Source: Gemmatimonadota bacterium (GTDB lineage: Bacteria; Gemmatimonadota; Gemmatimonadetes; Longimicrobiales; Gaopeijiaceae). From it: a stretch of DNA of 64,000 nucleotides. The notes beneath the pieces were generated by a model. That model saw only the letters and a list, made by a program, of their open reading frames with translations. It had not been told where the DNA came from and made no database searches. The stretch is from the NCBI GenBank assembly GCA_029262115.1, contig JAJCZZ010000027.1, forward strand, positions 34,572-98,571, read 5' to 3'. The first letter of the stretch is position 1, and each line of letters starts with the position of its first letter. Shown here in pieces: positions 17,159-27,168 of the stretch. The position numbers and the translations under genes were made by a program.

Positions 17159-19494
17159 AACACCAGCGTGTGCGTATATTTCATGGTCAGCGTACGCGCG
17201 TCCTCGAACGGAAGACGCGGTAGCCCGAGTACGGTGCGCTCGAGGTTGAGCCCCTCGTTCCACACCAACCAGAGGTCCTGTCCCTCCCTGAAGTTGTAGC
17301 GGAAGCGGGCGTTCGTGGTGAGCCGGTCCGACAACGAGTTGAACTGCAAGAAGGCGTCGATCGAGAAGGCCGTGTTCACCGCGCCCCGCGCCGTGAGGGC
17401 GAACAGGTGCGCATCGAACGCCTGCCCGCGGTCGTCGAAGCGGATGCGGTTCCACTCCCAGCCACCGATCAGCTCGATATGCCGGTTCGCCGCCCAGTTG
17501 ACGCGGTTGTCGAGCGAGAGCCTCCGCCCGTCGAAGAACTGTCCCGCCGTGACCTTCACGTTCGGTCGGACCGTCCACCCGCGGGGCGAACGGAAATCCA
17601 CCGAACCCTCGCTGGCCCAGTAGCTTCCGACGGGGATGCCGGCGTCGTCACCCAGGTCGAACGCGGTCACGACGTCCTCGTACTGCGTGTTGGACACGAA
17701 CGTTATCGTCAGGCCGGGCTTGGTCTCCAGGGTCAGAAAGCCGCGAAGCCGCCCGGTATCCACGTGATCGTCCGCGTTCCGGTACCACGCGTTGCTCTCC
17801 ACTCCGAGCCACACGCGGCGGTAGCGGGAGCCCTCCCCGGGGTACCATTGGTAGTTCCAGTCACTCTGCGCCCGGCTGAAGTTCTGGCGGAGTTCGAAGC
17901 CCACGCCCGGATCGTACCCAGCCCCCGACCAGACGAAGACGTTCTGATAGCTGAAGCCCTGCAACCGACGCCGCGTCCAATCCGCCACAACCCGCCCGGC
18001 GTCCAGACCGGACGGCGCCCTGTCCCGGACGTCCGACCCACCCTGTACCGTCTGAAGCCACTTGAGCGTGAGGTACTCGTCGCCGAAGAGGCGCAGTTGG
18101 GAGTCGACACCGTACGTCACATTGTAGACCCCGTCCGTGTCGACACGGCTCGTTGCCATCCCCCCCAGGAAGGAGCTGGTGTTGAGGACACGTCGGCGGA
18201 GTCTCAACACCCCGAAGTTCTCCGAGCGCAGACCCCGGTCGGCTTCGGTCTGCATCTCGATGAGGCCGAGGTCCCAGGAGCCGACGCGACCGACCAGGCG
18301 GGCGCCGCCGAGGATCCCGATGGGCTGACCGTCGGCGAGACCGATGCGACGTGAGTAGAACAGCGTTCCCCGTTCCGCTCCGGTGTCGAAACCGAAGATC
18401 CCCGCCCTTTCCTGGAAGAAGGGGCGCTTCTCGTCGAAGAACAGGGAGAACCGCGTCAGGTTGACCTGCTGCTGATCCGCCTCCACCGCGGCGAAGTCGG
18501 TGTTGACCGTAAGATCCAGCGTGAGGTTCGGCGTCGGGTTGAGCTTCAGGTCGCCGCCGACCTGATAGTCGGGATCGGTGACCGGGAAATACGCGGTCCC
18601 CGCTTCGTTGAGCGTGGCGGTGCGTGCGCGGCCGGCAAGGACGTACGGGCTGACGTAGACCGGATTGCGCGGGGTCACCCCCTGGAGCCGGATGTCCTGG
18701 AACGCGGAGACTTGCGTGTAAGGGGCCGTGGACGGGATGGCCGGGAAGGTCCATCGGTTCCCCTGTGCTGGCTCGTACGCGTACACCATGGCGCCCATCA
18801 CCACGGAGCCATCTTCTGCGGCTTCGAAACGGAGGCTCGAAAAGGGGATGCGCATCTCGGCGAACCAGCCCTGATCGGTAATCCGGGTCTCCAGATCCCA
18901 GAACGTGTTCCAGGAGGAGCCCCGGGGCCCCCCGCTCTGACCGTTCTCCTGCTGGCCGTCGCCTGTGATGCTCATGTCCATCCGCGCCCCGAGAGGGAGC
19001 CCGACGAACCGCATCGCGTTCTCGTCGTCGTTGAACGTGTCGAGCAGGACGCCAAAGCCGTCGTCACCGCTCCATCGGTCACGGGTCAGAGAAAACGCCC
19101 GGATCTCGTCGGGGTCGTCATGGAAGAAGCGCGCGGCCACGTAGATGGCGTCATCGTCGTGCCCCATGAGGAGTTGGATCTGGCGATCGCTGCCTCCTCG
19201 GAAGGACGGCTCGTACATCACGAGTGGCAGGGGCTTGATGGCGCTCCAGGCCGCCTCGTCGCTGACTCCGTCCAGAGTGATGGGGCCGGTGAGGCGCGCG
19301 ACATCGACGACACCCCGAGCTTCGGGAGACTCACGGGTGGAGCTGAGGACCCCCGGGGAGGGAGCGGCCAGGTTCTGTGAGGCAGCCGGCGCGGGACCGA
19401 GGGCGACGGCGGCCCAGATTGCGAGGGCGGCGGCGTGGCGGCTTGAGCCAGGCCGACCGATGGGGGTGTTGAACAAGGGGCAGTCGTTGATCAA
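17155..19494 (-). CDS. DUF5916 outer-membrane protein with N-terminal CBM9/DOMON-like domain
   Basis: About 780 residues. After a signal sequence ending APAASQ, a CBM9-like beta-sandwich starts at ITLDGVSDEAAW, and the rest has the amphipathic strands of a large beta-barrel typical of DUF5916, ending in an aromatic YTHTLVF. The family is common next to metalloproteases and TonB systems in Bacteroidota and Gemmatimonadota; its function is unknown. The start is uncertain: no ATG fits, TTG codons at 19494 and 19476 give sensible signal peptides, and the frame stays open to 19764 with unlikely composition. The stop overlaps that of the nucleotidyltransferase gene. Confidence 0.8.
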   Translation of the reverse strand: MINDCPLFNTPIGRPGSSRHAAALAIWAAVALGPAPAASQNLAAPSPGVLSSTRESPEARGVVDVARLTGPITLDGVSDEAAWSAIKPLPLVMYEPSFRGGSDRQIQLLMGHDDDAIYVAARFFHDDPDEIRAFSLTRDRWSGDDGFGVLLDTFNDDENAMRFVGLPLGARMDMSITGDGQQENGQSGGPRGSSWNTFWDLETRITDQGWFAEMRIPFSSLRFEAAEDGSVVMGAMVYAYEPAQGNRWTFPAIPSTAPYTQVSAFQDIRLQGVTPRNPVYVSPYVLAGRARTATLNEAGTAYFPVTDPDYQVGGDLKLNPTPNLTLDLTVNTDFAAVEADQQQVNLTRFSLFFDEKRPFFQERAGIFGFDTGAERGTLFYSRRIGLADGQPIGILGGARLVGRVGSWDLGLIEMQTEADRGLRSENFGVLRLRRRVLNTSSFLGGMATSRVDTDGVYNVTYGVDSQLRLFGDEYLTLKWLQTVQGGSDVRDRAPSGLDAGRVVADWTRRRLQGFSYQNVFVWSGAGYDPGVGFELRQNFSRAQSDWNYQWYPGEGSRYRRVWLGVESNAWYRNADDHVDTGRLRGFLTLETKPGLTITFVSNTQYEDVVTAFDLGDDAGIPVGSYWASEGSVDFRSPRGWTVRPNVKVTAGQFFDGRRLSLDNRVNWAANRHIELIGGWEWNRIRFDDRGQAFDAHLFALTARGAVNTAFSIDAFLQFNSLSDRLTTNARFRYNFREGQDLWLVWNEGLNLERTVLGLPRLPFEDARTLTMKYTHTLVF

Positions 19495-19858
19495 GGGAGG
19501 GTTGGGAGCCCAGAAAACTAACGGCCACGACCCTAAGGACCGACGGGACGGGAGGAATGCTGGGGAACACGTCGGCGTTGCCGGGGGTCGTCGTCGTTCC
19601 TCGACCCGTCTCGCCGTCCGCAATGTCCAATGCTCGATACGGTTCGAAGGGGCCATAGCCTCGGTGGAACTCACTCCTCCACACCAACACTGCTCGCGTA
19701 GACCCGCGAAGCAATCTCGGAGGGCCTCGAACGTGCTTACGCCGCGCCCAGCTCCGCTCGTCAACCAATTGCGGGCCTACGGCACGGATAGGCCGTCCAA
19801 AGGGCTTCGGTGGGAAGGGGAGAGAGGTGGGCTTCGCACAAGCGCGACGAGTGCTCCC
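19495..19858. other. 364-bp stretch with no supported gene
   Basis: It lies between the DUF5916 N-terminus and the small lipoprotein stop on the same strand. The minus frame of the DUF5916 gene remains open through much of it, but the translation is rich in Arg, Trp and Cys and has no signal peptide until about residue 100, so I read it as leader or intergenic DNA. The DUF5916 promoter is probably here. Confidence 0.4.
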
Positions 19859-20332
19859 TTAGCGCCCAACTCCGAACAATCCCACCCCCGGCTGGAACGC
19901 GTCTGTTCCACCTTCGCCGTTGTTGCCGGACGAGGACAGATCCGCAACCTCCAGGATCGCCCAGGCCAGGACACCGGCCAGCGCGGCTCCCAGCGCGGTT
20001 CGCCCCGGGTTGAACCGCTTCTCTTCCACGCCGACGACCTGATCCCAGGGCAGTTCCAGGTAGTCGTTGAGGCGCACGACGTCGGCGGCGCTTGCGGCTC
20101 CCGATCGAATCGTCAGGCCCAGCGCCTGCGCGGGGGAGTCGACGACCGCTCCCTCGATCGAGGTTCGGATGGAACCCAGCCGTTCGACCTGACGGATCGC
20201 CTCTTCGCGTTCGATCTCGACCCGAACGGACTGACCGGGCCGGACGGCCGCCCGTTCAATCGGCGCGTAGGAGTGACAGGCGGCCGACGAGACAGCTAGA
20301 GCCAGGAAGATGCCACGCTTCAAAATAGTCAC
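19859..20332 (-). CDS. Small lipoprotein, paralog of the gene at 309-809
   Basis: A 157-residue protein with a short signal peptide and lipobox SSAAC. The GTG at 20332 is chosen because AGGAG lies 7 bases upstream. The body shares its layout with the lipoprotein at 309-809: GQSVRVEI, IEGAVV, LELPWDQVVGVE, then NPGRTALGAALAG and a glycine-rich tail. It follows SusD by 100 bp, with a hairpin in between, so it may be transcribed at a reduced level with the SusCD operon. The function is unknown; a structural or assembly role at the outer membrane is a guess. Confidence 0.7.
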   Translation of the reverse strand: MTILKRGIFLALAVSSAACHSYAPIERAAVRPGQSVRVEIEREEAIRQVERLGSIRTSIEGAVVDSPAQALGLTIRSGAASAADVVRLNDYLELPWDQVVGVEEKRFNPGRTALGAALAGVLAWAILEVADLSSSGNNGEGGTDAFQPGVGLFGVGR

Positions 20333-20381
20333 GATGTCACTCCTTGAGGTCGGGCGGGTCGAGAAACATCGCCCCAATAAA

Positions 20382-20410
20382 GCGGGGGCGGCCGCCTCGG
20401 CCACCCCCGC
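20382..20410 (-). terminator. Hairpin downstream of susD-like gene
   Basis: Arms GCGGGGG and CCCCCGC with an inner GGCC/GGCC stem and one mismatch; in the minus direction the stem is followed by TTTATT. It sits 23 bp after the SusD stop and before the small lipoprotein, so it is a terminator or attenuator within the operon. Confidence 0.6.
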
Positions 20411-20432
20411 CCACATGTCGATGCGGTTGGTG

Positions 20433-21671
20433 TCAGCCCCCGATGTTCGGGTTCACCCGCGCCTCCTCGTCCGAAATCGGGAAGCACGTGTCGCGGTCCG
20501 CCGCGTACGGGTCGGCGACGACTCCGCCGTCCTGCTTCCAACGGTGGAGGTCCCACAGTCGGCGGCCCTCCAACCACAGCGTGGCTCCGCGCTCCATCCG
20601 CATGACCTCCCACGCGTCGGCGTTCGATGCCGGCGTGGAGATCGGATCCATTCCATAGAAGTCCCGGGCGGCGTTGAGGTGACCGGTCATACCCGCCAGG
20701 TCGCCCGCACGCAGGGCGGCCTCGGCACGCAGCATCAGCGCCTCGGTCCCCTTCGTGAGCGGGATATCCGTGTCCTCGTCGAGGAACTTCCGCTGCTGAT
20801 AGAAGTCGGTCTCACCGTCCTGGCCCTTCTCGATCTGGCCTGCCTGGTCCAACACGATCCGCCAAGGTACACGCGGATCATCCGTAACGTCGTCCCAGAT
20901 TGTGTTGAATACGGTGTGCTCGCGACGATCCGTCGTCTCGTCGACGAGATCGTTGGCCACGGCTCCCGCCGTCGTGCTGAAGACGGCGTCGTACGAGAAG
21001 TCGACCGGCACCTGCGCGGCATCGGCCGCGGCCTCGGCCCACGCACCCGTCCAGGCCCGAACCGAGGCTCGGCCCCCGTACGCCGCCGTCACGACATTAC
21101 CGTTTCCGGCCGCGCTGCCGATCTCAATGGCGCGTGTGAACTGATCGACGGCACGGTTGAAGTGCTCCGTGCGCGCCACGACCGGTCCACCGTCGATGGT
21201 GGACTCACACTGCACCTCGCCAAGTAGACGGTTCGAAAATCCTGCGAGCAGATACGCTCGGGCCACGTCGGGATCCTTGGCGAAGAGGTCCGGGGCGTAG
21301 AATTCCTGGATCCTCGCGATCCCGTTCTCGGCCACCCAGCGGGCCTGCTGCATGCTGCCGTACTCGCCGTCCCAGTCCTCGGGCTCCTGAAGCAGGATCC
21401 CGCGAGGATAGGTACCGAAGTCGTAGCTTCCGGAATGCCAGAGATCTCCGGAGGCCAGGGCCAGATCCTGGTACGCGCCATCGATCGCCTGCGTGAGGTC
21501 GTACGACATGCCCGCCACGAGGCCCGAGATGGACCGTTGGGAGTTGAGGTCGTCATCCGCGATCCGTCCGGGTGCCTCTACGTCGAGAGAGAGCACCTCG
21601 TCACAGCCCGAGAGCGGGAGGATGGCCGCCACGGCGAGCAACGGCATCCATGTGTTGGTCCGTTTCCTCAT
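20433..21671 (-). CDS. SusD/RagB-family nutrient-binding lipoprotein
   Basis: A 412-residue lipoprotein (lipobox LPLSGC, Cys23 of the mature-start form). The sequence has the helical TPR-rich SusD layout: SQRSISGLVAGMSYDLTQAI near the N-terminus, repeated alanine-rich helices, and a C-terminal segment RMERGATLWLEGRRLWDLHRW followed by a Cys-containing NTCFP-like DTCFPI motif. It forms the lid on the SusC-type receptor encoded just upstream. Two starts are possible: an ATG that overlaps the SusC stop (TGATG) at 21686, and the ATG at 21671, preferred because GGAGAG precedes it. The ligand is unknown; no glycoside hydrolase is nearby. Confidence 0.9.
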   Translation of the reverse strand: MRKRTNTWMPLLAVAAILPLSGCDEVLSLDVEAPGRIADDDLNSQRSISGLVAGMSYDLTQAIDGAYQDLALASGDLWHSGSYDFGTYPRGILLQEPEDWDGEYGSMQQARWVAENGIARIQEFYAPDLFAKDPDVARAYLLAGFSNRLLGEVQCESTIDGGPVVARTEHFNRAVDQFTRAIEIGSAAGNGNVVTAAYGGRASVRAWTGAWAEAAADAAQVPVDFSYDAVFSTTAGAVANDLVDETTDRREHTVFNTIWDDVTDDPRVPWRIVLDQAGQIEKGQDGETDFYQQRKFLDEDTDIPLTKGTEALMLRAEAALRAGDLAGMTGHLNAARDFYGMDPISTPASNADAWEVMRMERGATLWLEGRRLWDLHRWKQDGGVVADPYAADRDTCFPISDEEARVNPNIGG

Positions 21672-21685
21672 CGTTTCTCTCCGCA

Positions 21686-24600
21686 TCAGAATGTCACCCG
21701 GAAGCTCAGGAGGAAGGTCCGGGGCGACGGGAGGTTGTAGTACTCACGGCGGCCGTAATCCGTGGCGCCGTCGTAGATGGAGCCCTCCGCGCGGTCGAAG
21801 AAGTCCTCGACCTCGGGATCGAGTCCCGTGTAATCCGTCCACAGGAAGAGGTTCGATCCGGCCACGGTCACGCTCGCCCGGTCGGCGAAGCTCCCGACCA
21901 GGTTGCCCGGAATCTGCCACGTCACAGCGAGCTGACGCAGCTTCCAGAAGTCGGCCGACTCGACCCAGAAGTCCGAGTTGAATCCACCCACGCCGTTCAG
22001 GCGGCACTTCCCGCGCTCCTCGGCCGTGTACTGGCCGATCAGCGAGTTGTCCCCGTTTTCCTGAGCGACGATTGCAGCCTGCACGTCGAAGCAGGGGAAC
22101 CAGACCCCCCGGCGACCGTTCTGATAGCCGGTGTAGTTGGGCAGGGCGTGTCCACCCTGGTGCTCGAAGAGAACGTCCAGGGTCAGCGACTCGCCGATAC
22201 CCAGCGTCGAGCCGAGACCGATGATCCGAGTCGGGTTCACCGCGCCGAGGAACTGGTCGGACTCGATTTCGGGCTCGGCCAACTCGTCCGGGTTCATGAT
22301 CTTCGCGCCGAAGTACGACGGAACGGGGAAGCCCTCACGGACTCCACCCTTGTTGTCGACTGCGATTTCCTGGCCATCGAGATCAATGGCCTCGTTGTCG
22401 TTCCAACCGAAGTTGCCGCGGAACGTCCAGTCGAACATGTCGGACCGAAGGACGTTCGCCGTGAGTTGCAACTCCTTCCCGCTTCCCTGGATCTCACCAA
22501 CGTTCTGGATCGACTCGGTGAGGAAGCCGTTGGACGGGGGAAGCGTGACGGGCACGAGCGCGTCGGTCGTCTTGGTGTCGTAGTACGTCGCCTCGACACC
22601 CAAACGCCCATTCCAGAAGGACGCGTCGAATCCGAATTCGATTTCGCGGGTGCGTTCCGGACCGACCGCGGAGTTCCCCACATCGCCCGGCGTAAAGCCA
22701 CCGGAGCCGGCCTCCTCCGTGATCGGCGTCCATGTCCGGAGCTTGGTGAAGACGCCAGGCGCCTTACCGGACTCACCCACGGCTGCGCGCAGCTTGAAGG
22801 TGTCGAAGAAGTCCGTCGGCCAGAAGTCGTAATCGGAGACGATGTACGACATGCTCAGCTTCGGATAGTACTGGAGGCCGAAGTCGTCACCGAACGCCGA
22901 GTTTCCATCGACCCTCAGACCACCGGTCAGGAAGAGCATGTCGTCCCAACCCACGACTTCCTGCAAGAAGAATCCCGCGTTGGTCACGCCGATGATTTCG
23001 TCGTCGATGTCGGGCGATGCCGAACCCGACGTCAGAATCGGGCGACCCGGACCCGAGAAGTCCGCCGTGCTCACGAAGCCCTGACGAGCGCGGTCACGGA
23101 AGACCTGTCCACCCCAACTGAAGGTCGAAGAAACCCGCTCGCCGAACATGTTCTGGAACGACCCTGCGTAGTCGAGCGACAGCTTCTCGCGGCTATCGTT
23201 CGTCAAGCTGTAGTTGCCGAGTGGGGTACGCAGGTACCCGAACGGTTCCCACTGCTCCGAACCGACACGGAGGTAGTCCCACCCTACGGACAGCCGGTTC
23301 GACCATGAATCCGTGGGGTCGTAGTTCACCACCAGTCCGGTTGTGTACCGGTCGCTGACGGCGGTGTTCTCCGAATCAAACAGGTAGCCGTTGGAGACAC
23401 AGAGCACGTCGACGGTCGCACAATCTTCGCCCGTCCCGCCCTTGAAGTTTCCGTTGGTACCGCGGCCCACGTTCAGAAGGAAGCCGTCCCCGTTGTTGCC
23501 GTCCTCCACGAAGCGGGAACTCCGGCGCGTGTACGCCGTGTTCAGAGCCATGCCGAGGTCTTCCACCGGCCGGAAGTCCAGATTCGCGCGGAACCCGCCG
23601 TCGCGAGAGCCCTGTGTCGGCAAGGTACCCTCGGCGTCGCTGTAGTTGGCCGAAACGAAGTACGAAACGTTCTCCGAGCCACCGCGGACGGAGAGCCCGT
23701 ACCGCTGTTGGAGTCCTGCATCGAAGAACGAGCCGGACGCCGGGCATGTCGGATCCTCGAAGAACACCTTCTCTCCCAGAGAGCTGCTGCTCTGCGACAG
23801 TCCGAACAGCTCCTGATTGCACTGTGTGTACAACTGCGTCGGGTCGTTCGGGTCACCGATATGGCCCATCTTGCTGAAGCCCGTTGTGATTTCGCCCGTC
23901 CAGATCGGCGCGCCGGCTACGCCGCGCTTGGTGAAGATCTGGATCACGCCGCCGGCCGCTTCCGTGCCGTACAGCGTGGTCGCCGACGCACCCTTGATGA
24001 CCTCGATGCGCTCGATGTCCTGCGCCGAGATGTCCTGAAGTGGACTGAAGGAGACCCGTGCACTACTGCCCGCCGAAATCGGCAGGTTGTTGACGCGCAC
24101 ACCGTCGATGTAGATGAGCGGCTCCGGCGTCTGGGACGCGGTGTTCTGGCCCCGGATACGAATCGTTCCCCCCGAGCCCGGCTGGCCACCGGCGGGAAGG
24201 ACCGTCACGCCCGGAATCCGGCCGCTGATGATGCTCTCCGGATTGATGACCGGAAGGTTCTCGAAGTCGCGCGAGGTGATCGCGTCCAACGAGTTCCCGA
24301 TCTCGCGGGCCCGGACTTCGGCCGCGGTTCCGGTGACCACCAACTCCTCCAGAGCGACGGCCGTCTCTTCGAGCGCGAAGTCCGCCGTGACGGTACCACC
24401 AGGTGTGACGGCAACCGTGCGGCGAGCCGTCGCGTATCCAATGCTCTGGATACGGACCGTGCGCTCACCGGCCGGGACGTTGGAGATCTCGTACCGCCCC
24501 TGCGCGTTCGCGACCGATCCGATGTTCAGTCCCTCGACAAGCACCTGGGCGCCGGCGACCGGCCCCCCCGACGAGGCCGATATCACCTGCCCGATGATCT

Positions 24601-24697
24601 GCCCCGCCTGCTGCGCCTGAAGACCCGGCGCAGCGAGGGCCAGCACTGTTGCGACGATCCCAAGGGACCACCTCTTCGTAGACACTCGAAAGTTCAT
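21686..24697 (-). CDS. SusC/RagA-family TonB-linked outer-membrane receptor
   Basis: A 1003-residue receptor. After the signal peptide (LQAQ), a carboxypeptidase-regulatory-like domain spans about residues 30-115, then a TonB-box-like LEELVVTGTA, a plug (about 130-240, with RIRGQNT, LIYIDGVR and IEVIKGASATTLYGTEAAGGVI) and a large beta-barrel ending RVTF. This is the classic SusC order. AGGAG lies 5 bases before the ATG at 24697; an upstream extension is not needed. The gene overlaps susD by one base at its end. It is 225 bp downstream of a three-gene lipoprotein/peroxidase set on the same strand, which could belong to the same transcription unit. Confidence 0.95.
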   Translation of the reverse strand: MNFRVSTKRWSLGIVATVLALAAPGLQAQQAGQIIGQVISASSGGPVAGAQVLVEGLNIGSVANAQGRYEISNVPAGERTVRIQSIGYATARRTVAVTPGGTVTADFALEETAVALEELVVTGTAAEVRAREIGNSLDAITSRDFENLPVINPESIISGRIPGVTVLPAGGQPGSGGTIRIRGQNTASQTPEPLIYIDGVRVNNLPISAGSSARVSFSPLQDISAQDIERIEVIKGASATTLYGTEAAGGVIQIFTKRGVAGAPIWTGEITTGFSKMGHIGDPNDPTQLYTQCNQELFGLSQSSSSLGEKVFFEDPTCPASGSFFDAGLQQRYGLSVRGGSENVSYFVSANYSDAEGTLPTQGSRDGGFRANLDFRPVEDLGMALNTAYTRRSSRFVEDGNNGDGFLLNVGRGTNGNFKGGTGEDCATVDVLCVSNGYLFDSENTAVSDRYTTGLVVNYDPTDSWSNRLSVGWDYLRVGSEQWEPFGYLRTPLGNYSLTNDSREKLSLDYAGSFQNMFGERVSSTFSWGGQVFRDRARQGFVSTADFSGPGRPILTSGSASPDIDDEIIGVTNAGFFLQEVVGWDDMLFLTGGLRVDGNSAFGDDFGLQYYPKLSMSYIVSDYDFWPTDFFDTFKLRAAVGESGKAPGVFTKLRTWTPITEEAGSGGFTPGDVGNSAVGPERTREIEFGFDASFWNGRLGVEATYYDTKTTDALVPVTLPPSNGFLTESIQNVGEIQGSGKELQLTANVLRSDMFDWTFRGNFGWNDNEAIDLDGQEIAVDNKGGVREGFPVPSYFGAKIMNPDELAEPEIESDQFLGAVNPTRIIGLGSTLGIGESLTLDVLFEHQGGHALPNYTGYQNGRRGVWFPCFDVQAAIVAQENGDNSLIGQYTAEERGKCRLNGVGGFNSDFWVESADFWKLRQLAVTWQIPGNLVGSFADRASVTVAGSNLFLWTDYTGLDPEVEDFFDRAEGSIYDGATDYGRREYYNLPSPRTFLLSFRVTF

Positions 24698-24922
24698 GTC
24701 GTCTCCTGAACCGAGTATTGGTTTGACTCCACGTCGTCCTCCGTGCGGAGGACTCCACCCATCCCACCGCTCCAACAACTTCGAACAACAATCAACTCAT
24801 GAAAACATACGAGACCGACGGCCCCGTTGTTTACGACCGGACCCGATCGACTCGATCGAGACGGAGCCGAAGTCCGGACCAACCTCCACGGCCCGATCCT
24901 GTTCCACAACTCGATCTTGCGA

Positions 24923-25957
24923 TCAACCACCTCCTTTCCTGGTGATCTTGGCACTCGGGAGCCGCTCGGGCACCAACTCGATCGTCCTGGGAACCCCGGG
25001 TCCATCCGCGCCGATGGCGTTTTCATAGGGTCGGGAAATGAAGGGACGACCCTCCAGCGGTTGCTCCGATAGATCGAACGCCGGCTCGATCGTGATTACA
25101 TGATGCCACAGCGCGTTCCCGGCGTCGTCTTCGGTGTCGACCAGCAGCGGCGTCGTGAGCCCTTCCGGCAAGGCGAATCCCAACTGCTGAGCCACGCCGG
25201 AAGTCGTCCATTCCTCACCCGGCACATCTTCTACGCCCGCGTTCCGGTAGTCCTGAGCCCCGGAGAAGGGCCCGGTTCCGGAATCGTCTCGCGAGCTGAG
25301 CAGCCCCAGTTCATCGGGTCGGAATTTGCCGTACGAGATCCACAGCCGGGGCTCGTTCTGTCGCACGATCCAGCCCTCGTACGTCCATCCCGGCTCAAGG
25401 GGCGTCAGACGCACCTCACGCGTCCCGTGGGCGTTGCGCGAGGGCGTGAGCGTGAAGAGCCACAGCCCGGCGCCTTCCGCAGACGGGTACCCCAACTCCG
25501 CGTTGTTGCTCGTCGTGAAGAGCGAATGAGCGCCCGGATTCGGCTGGAGCGGCCGTCCGTCGGTCTGCGCTCCTTCGAGCGATAGGGTGGCCACCCCTCC
25601 CGAAAATTCTCCGTGTAGGAAGACCGACCGCGACGGTCCGGGGTCCGTGTCTCCCGGCGGCTCCAACGTCACCAGAGCGCCGACCGCACCCTCGAGCGGG
25701 AGCCGAAACGTGAAGGGCGGCGGCGGCTGCCCCGCGGATGCCCGAAGCCGCCCGACGGAAACCGTATCCGTGCCGTCGTACACCCACACCTCGAAAACGC
25801 CCTGGTCCGCGGGCACCCCGATCGTGTTGGCGAACACCAGTTCCAGCGAGGCGTTCACCGGGGGCGCGACGACGTCGTCGCCACATCCACCGACGCCAAT
25901 TCCGACAGACGCGAGCAGGAGGAGCTGGAGGGATCGAAAAGTGGAGCGGCGGGTCAT
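24923..25957 (-). CDS. Lipoprotein of unknown function, anti-sigma-K-like beta domain
   Basis: A 344-residue lipoprotein (lipobox GVGGC, Cys25). Two stretches, FEVWVYDGTDTVSVGRL with ALVTLEPPGDTDP, and a later WTYEGWIVRQ with YGKFRP, resemble the extracytoplasmic beta domain of RskA/anti-sigma-K proteins, which measures or binds something at the membrane surface; there is no transmembrane helix here, only the lipid anchor. The ATG overlaps the stop of the di-heme peroxidase gene (ATGA), so the two are translationally coupled. The role is unknown; an accessory subunit for the peroxidase or for the SusCD system is the simplest reading. Confidence 0.7.
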   Translation of the reverse strand: MTRRSTFRSLQLLLLASVGIGVGGCGDDVVAPPVNASLELVFANTIGVPADQGVFEVWVYDGTDTVSVGRLRASAGQPPPPFTFRLPLEGAVGALVTLEPPGDTDPGPSRSVFLHGEFSGGVATLSLEGAQTDGRPLQPNPGAHSLFTTSNNAELGYPSAEGAGLWLFTLTPSRNAHGTREVRLTPLEPGWTYEGWIVRQNEPRLWISYGKFRPDELGLLSSRDDSGTGPFSGAQDYRNAGVEDVPGEEWTTSGVAQQLGFALPEGLTTPLLVDTEDDAGNALWHHVITIEPAFDLSEQPLEGRPFISRPYENAIGADGPGVPRTIELVPERLPSAKITRKGGG

Positions 25958-27168
25958 CGCGGAATGATCAGTCCACTGGGTACGGAGTCCGGTGCGTCGA
26001 AGAGAGGTCCCTGAATCGTTACGGTGTCGGACAGCGTCTTGAGGAACGCGATCAGGTCCGCCATCTGGCCCGCGGTGAGACCGAGGGGATGCACGCCGTC
26101 GGCCAGGACCGCGTTCGGTACCGACGTGTGTTCGCTGACCCCCGCGTTCTTGAACCGAAGCACCTCAGCGAGGGTCTCGGCAGTGCCGGCGTGTAAGTAG
26201 GGTGGCGTATCCGCAACGAAGCGAAGCGGAGGCGTTCGAAAAGAGTACGGAGTCCCACCGTGCTCACCCCACCCGAGATCGTCCCCGGGAACCGTGTCCC
26301 GTCCGAGACCCTCCTGCGCGGCACCCAGGACGTGCATTTGGAAATCGCTCAGTAGAGGTCCCGAATGGCAGCTTACACAGCCGGCGTCCCCGACAAAGAG
26401 CTCCAGGCCCCGCTCGGCCGAAGCCGATATGGCCACCTCGTCACCACGCAGGAAGTGGTCGAACGGGGCGTCCGGTGTGACGAGTTCGCGGATATAGGCG
26501 GCAAGCGCCAATCGAAGCGTGGTCGGTGTAACGACCGCCTCGGGCGAGGCGCTGGTGACCTCAGGAAACGCCGAGCGGAACCGCGCCACGTAGGAGGGCA
26601 GGCTCCGCAACCGCAGCAGCACCGAGTCCAGCGCGACTTCTTTCCCAAAGGTCAGGCCACGAAGCTCGTTGTCGGCGGCAATGGGGTTGAGCACCTGATC
26701 TTCCAGCCCGAAGGCGCTCCCACTCCAGAACATGGTCCCGTTCGTTGTCGGATCCGGCCCGCCGCGACCGTACAACCCCGCGTTCAGGACGGTGGGACTG
26801 TTACGCGGCATGAGGCGTAAGGGCGGAGGACCGGGCGCGGTTCGGTCCGGACCGAGTCCATGCCCGCCCGCGCCGCTTGGGAACTGGCGACCGTCGGTGA
26901 ACGCACGGTCGGGCAGATGGCACGTGGAGCATGCCACATCCAGCGGACCGGAGAGGATCGGATCGAAGAAGAGCGTGTGGCCGAGATCGACCTTGGCTTC
27001 CAGGTACAGGTTCTCGACCGGACGAAGGGGCTCGGCGGGCAGCGGAGCCAGCCCCGCGGCCAGGGTGCGCTCTCGTAGCGACGGCGTGAGATCCGGCTCG
27101 ATCACGCCGTCGCCTCCGCTGCACGCGAACGTGCCAGCGCCGAGCATGGCTACGAAGCTCCGCCTCAT
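25954..27168 (-). CDS. Di-heme cytochrome c peroxidase family lipoprotein
   Basis: A 404-residue protein with a lipobox-like TFACS (Cys16) and two heme c sites: CSTCH at 80-84 and CVSCH at 264-268. The N-terminal LGHTLFFDPILSG and the C-terminal SFRTPPLRFVADTPPYLHAG are family hallmarks of the CcpA/MauG superfamily. Members reduce peroxide or oxidise bound protein substrates in the periplasm. The ATG at 27168 is preceded by a G-rich tract and lies in the first copy of a 41-bp tandem duplication whose second copy contains the stop of the upstream gene. It overlaps the next gene by four bases. Pairing with lipoproteins and SusCD suggests envelope redox or metal uptake. Confidence 0.9.
   Translation of the reverse strand: MRRSFVAMLGAGTFACSGGDGVIEPDLTPSLRERTLAAGLAPLPAEPLRPVENLYLEAKVDLGHTLFFDPILSGPLDVACSTCHLPDRAFTDGRQFPSGAGGHGLGPDRTAPGPPPLRLMPRNSPTVLNAGLYGRGGPDPTTNGTMFWSGSAFGLEDQVLNPIAADNELRGLTFGKEVALDSVLLRLRSLPSYVARFRSAFPEVTSASPEAVVTPTTLRLALAAYIRELVTPDAPFDHFLRGDEVAISASAERGLELFVGDAGCVSCHSGPLLSDFQMHVLGAAQEGLGRDTVPGDDLGWGEHGGTPYSFRTPPLRFVADTPPYLHAGTAETLAEVLRFKNAGVSEHTSVPNAVLADGVHPLGLTAGQMADLIAFLKTLSDTVTIQGPLFDAPDSVPSGLIIPR

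Noticed and set aside
21572..23308. A 578-codon plus-strand open frame opposite the first SusC gene
   Set aside because: Same reason: it mirrors the receptor and its composition (Arg, Val, Glu, His-rich) is that of a reverse-frame shadow.
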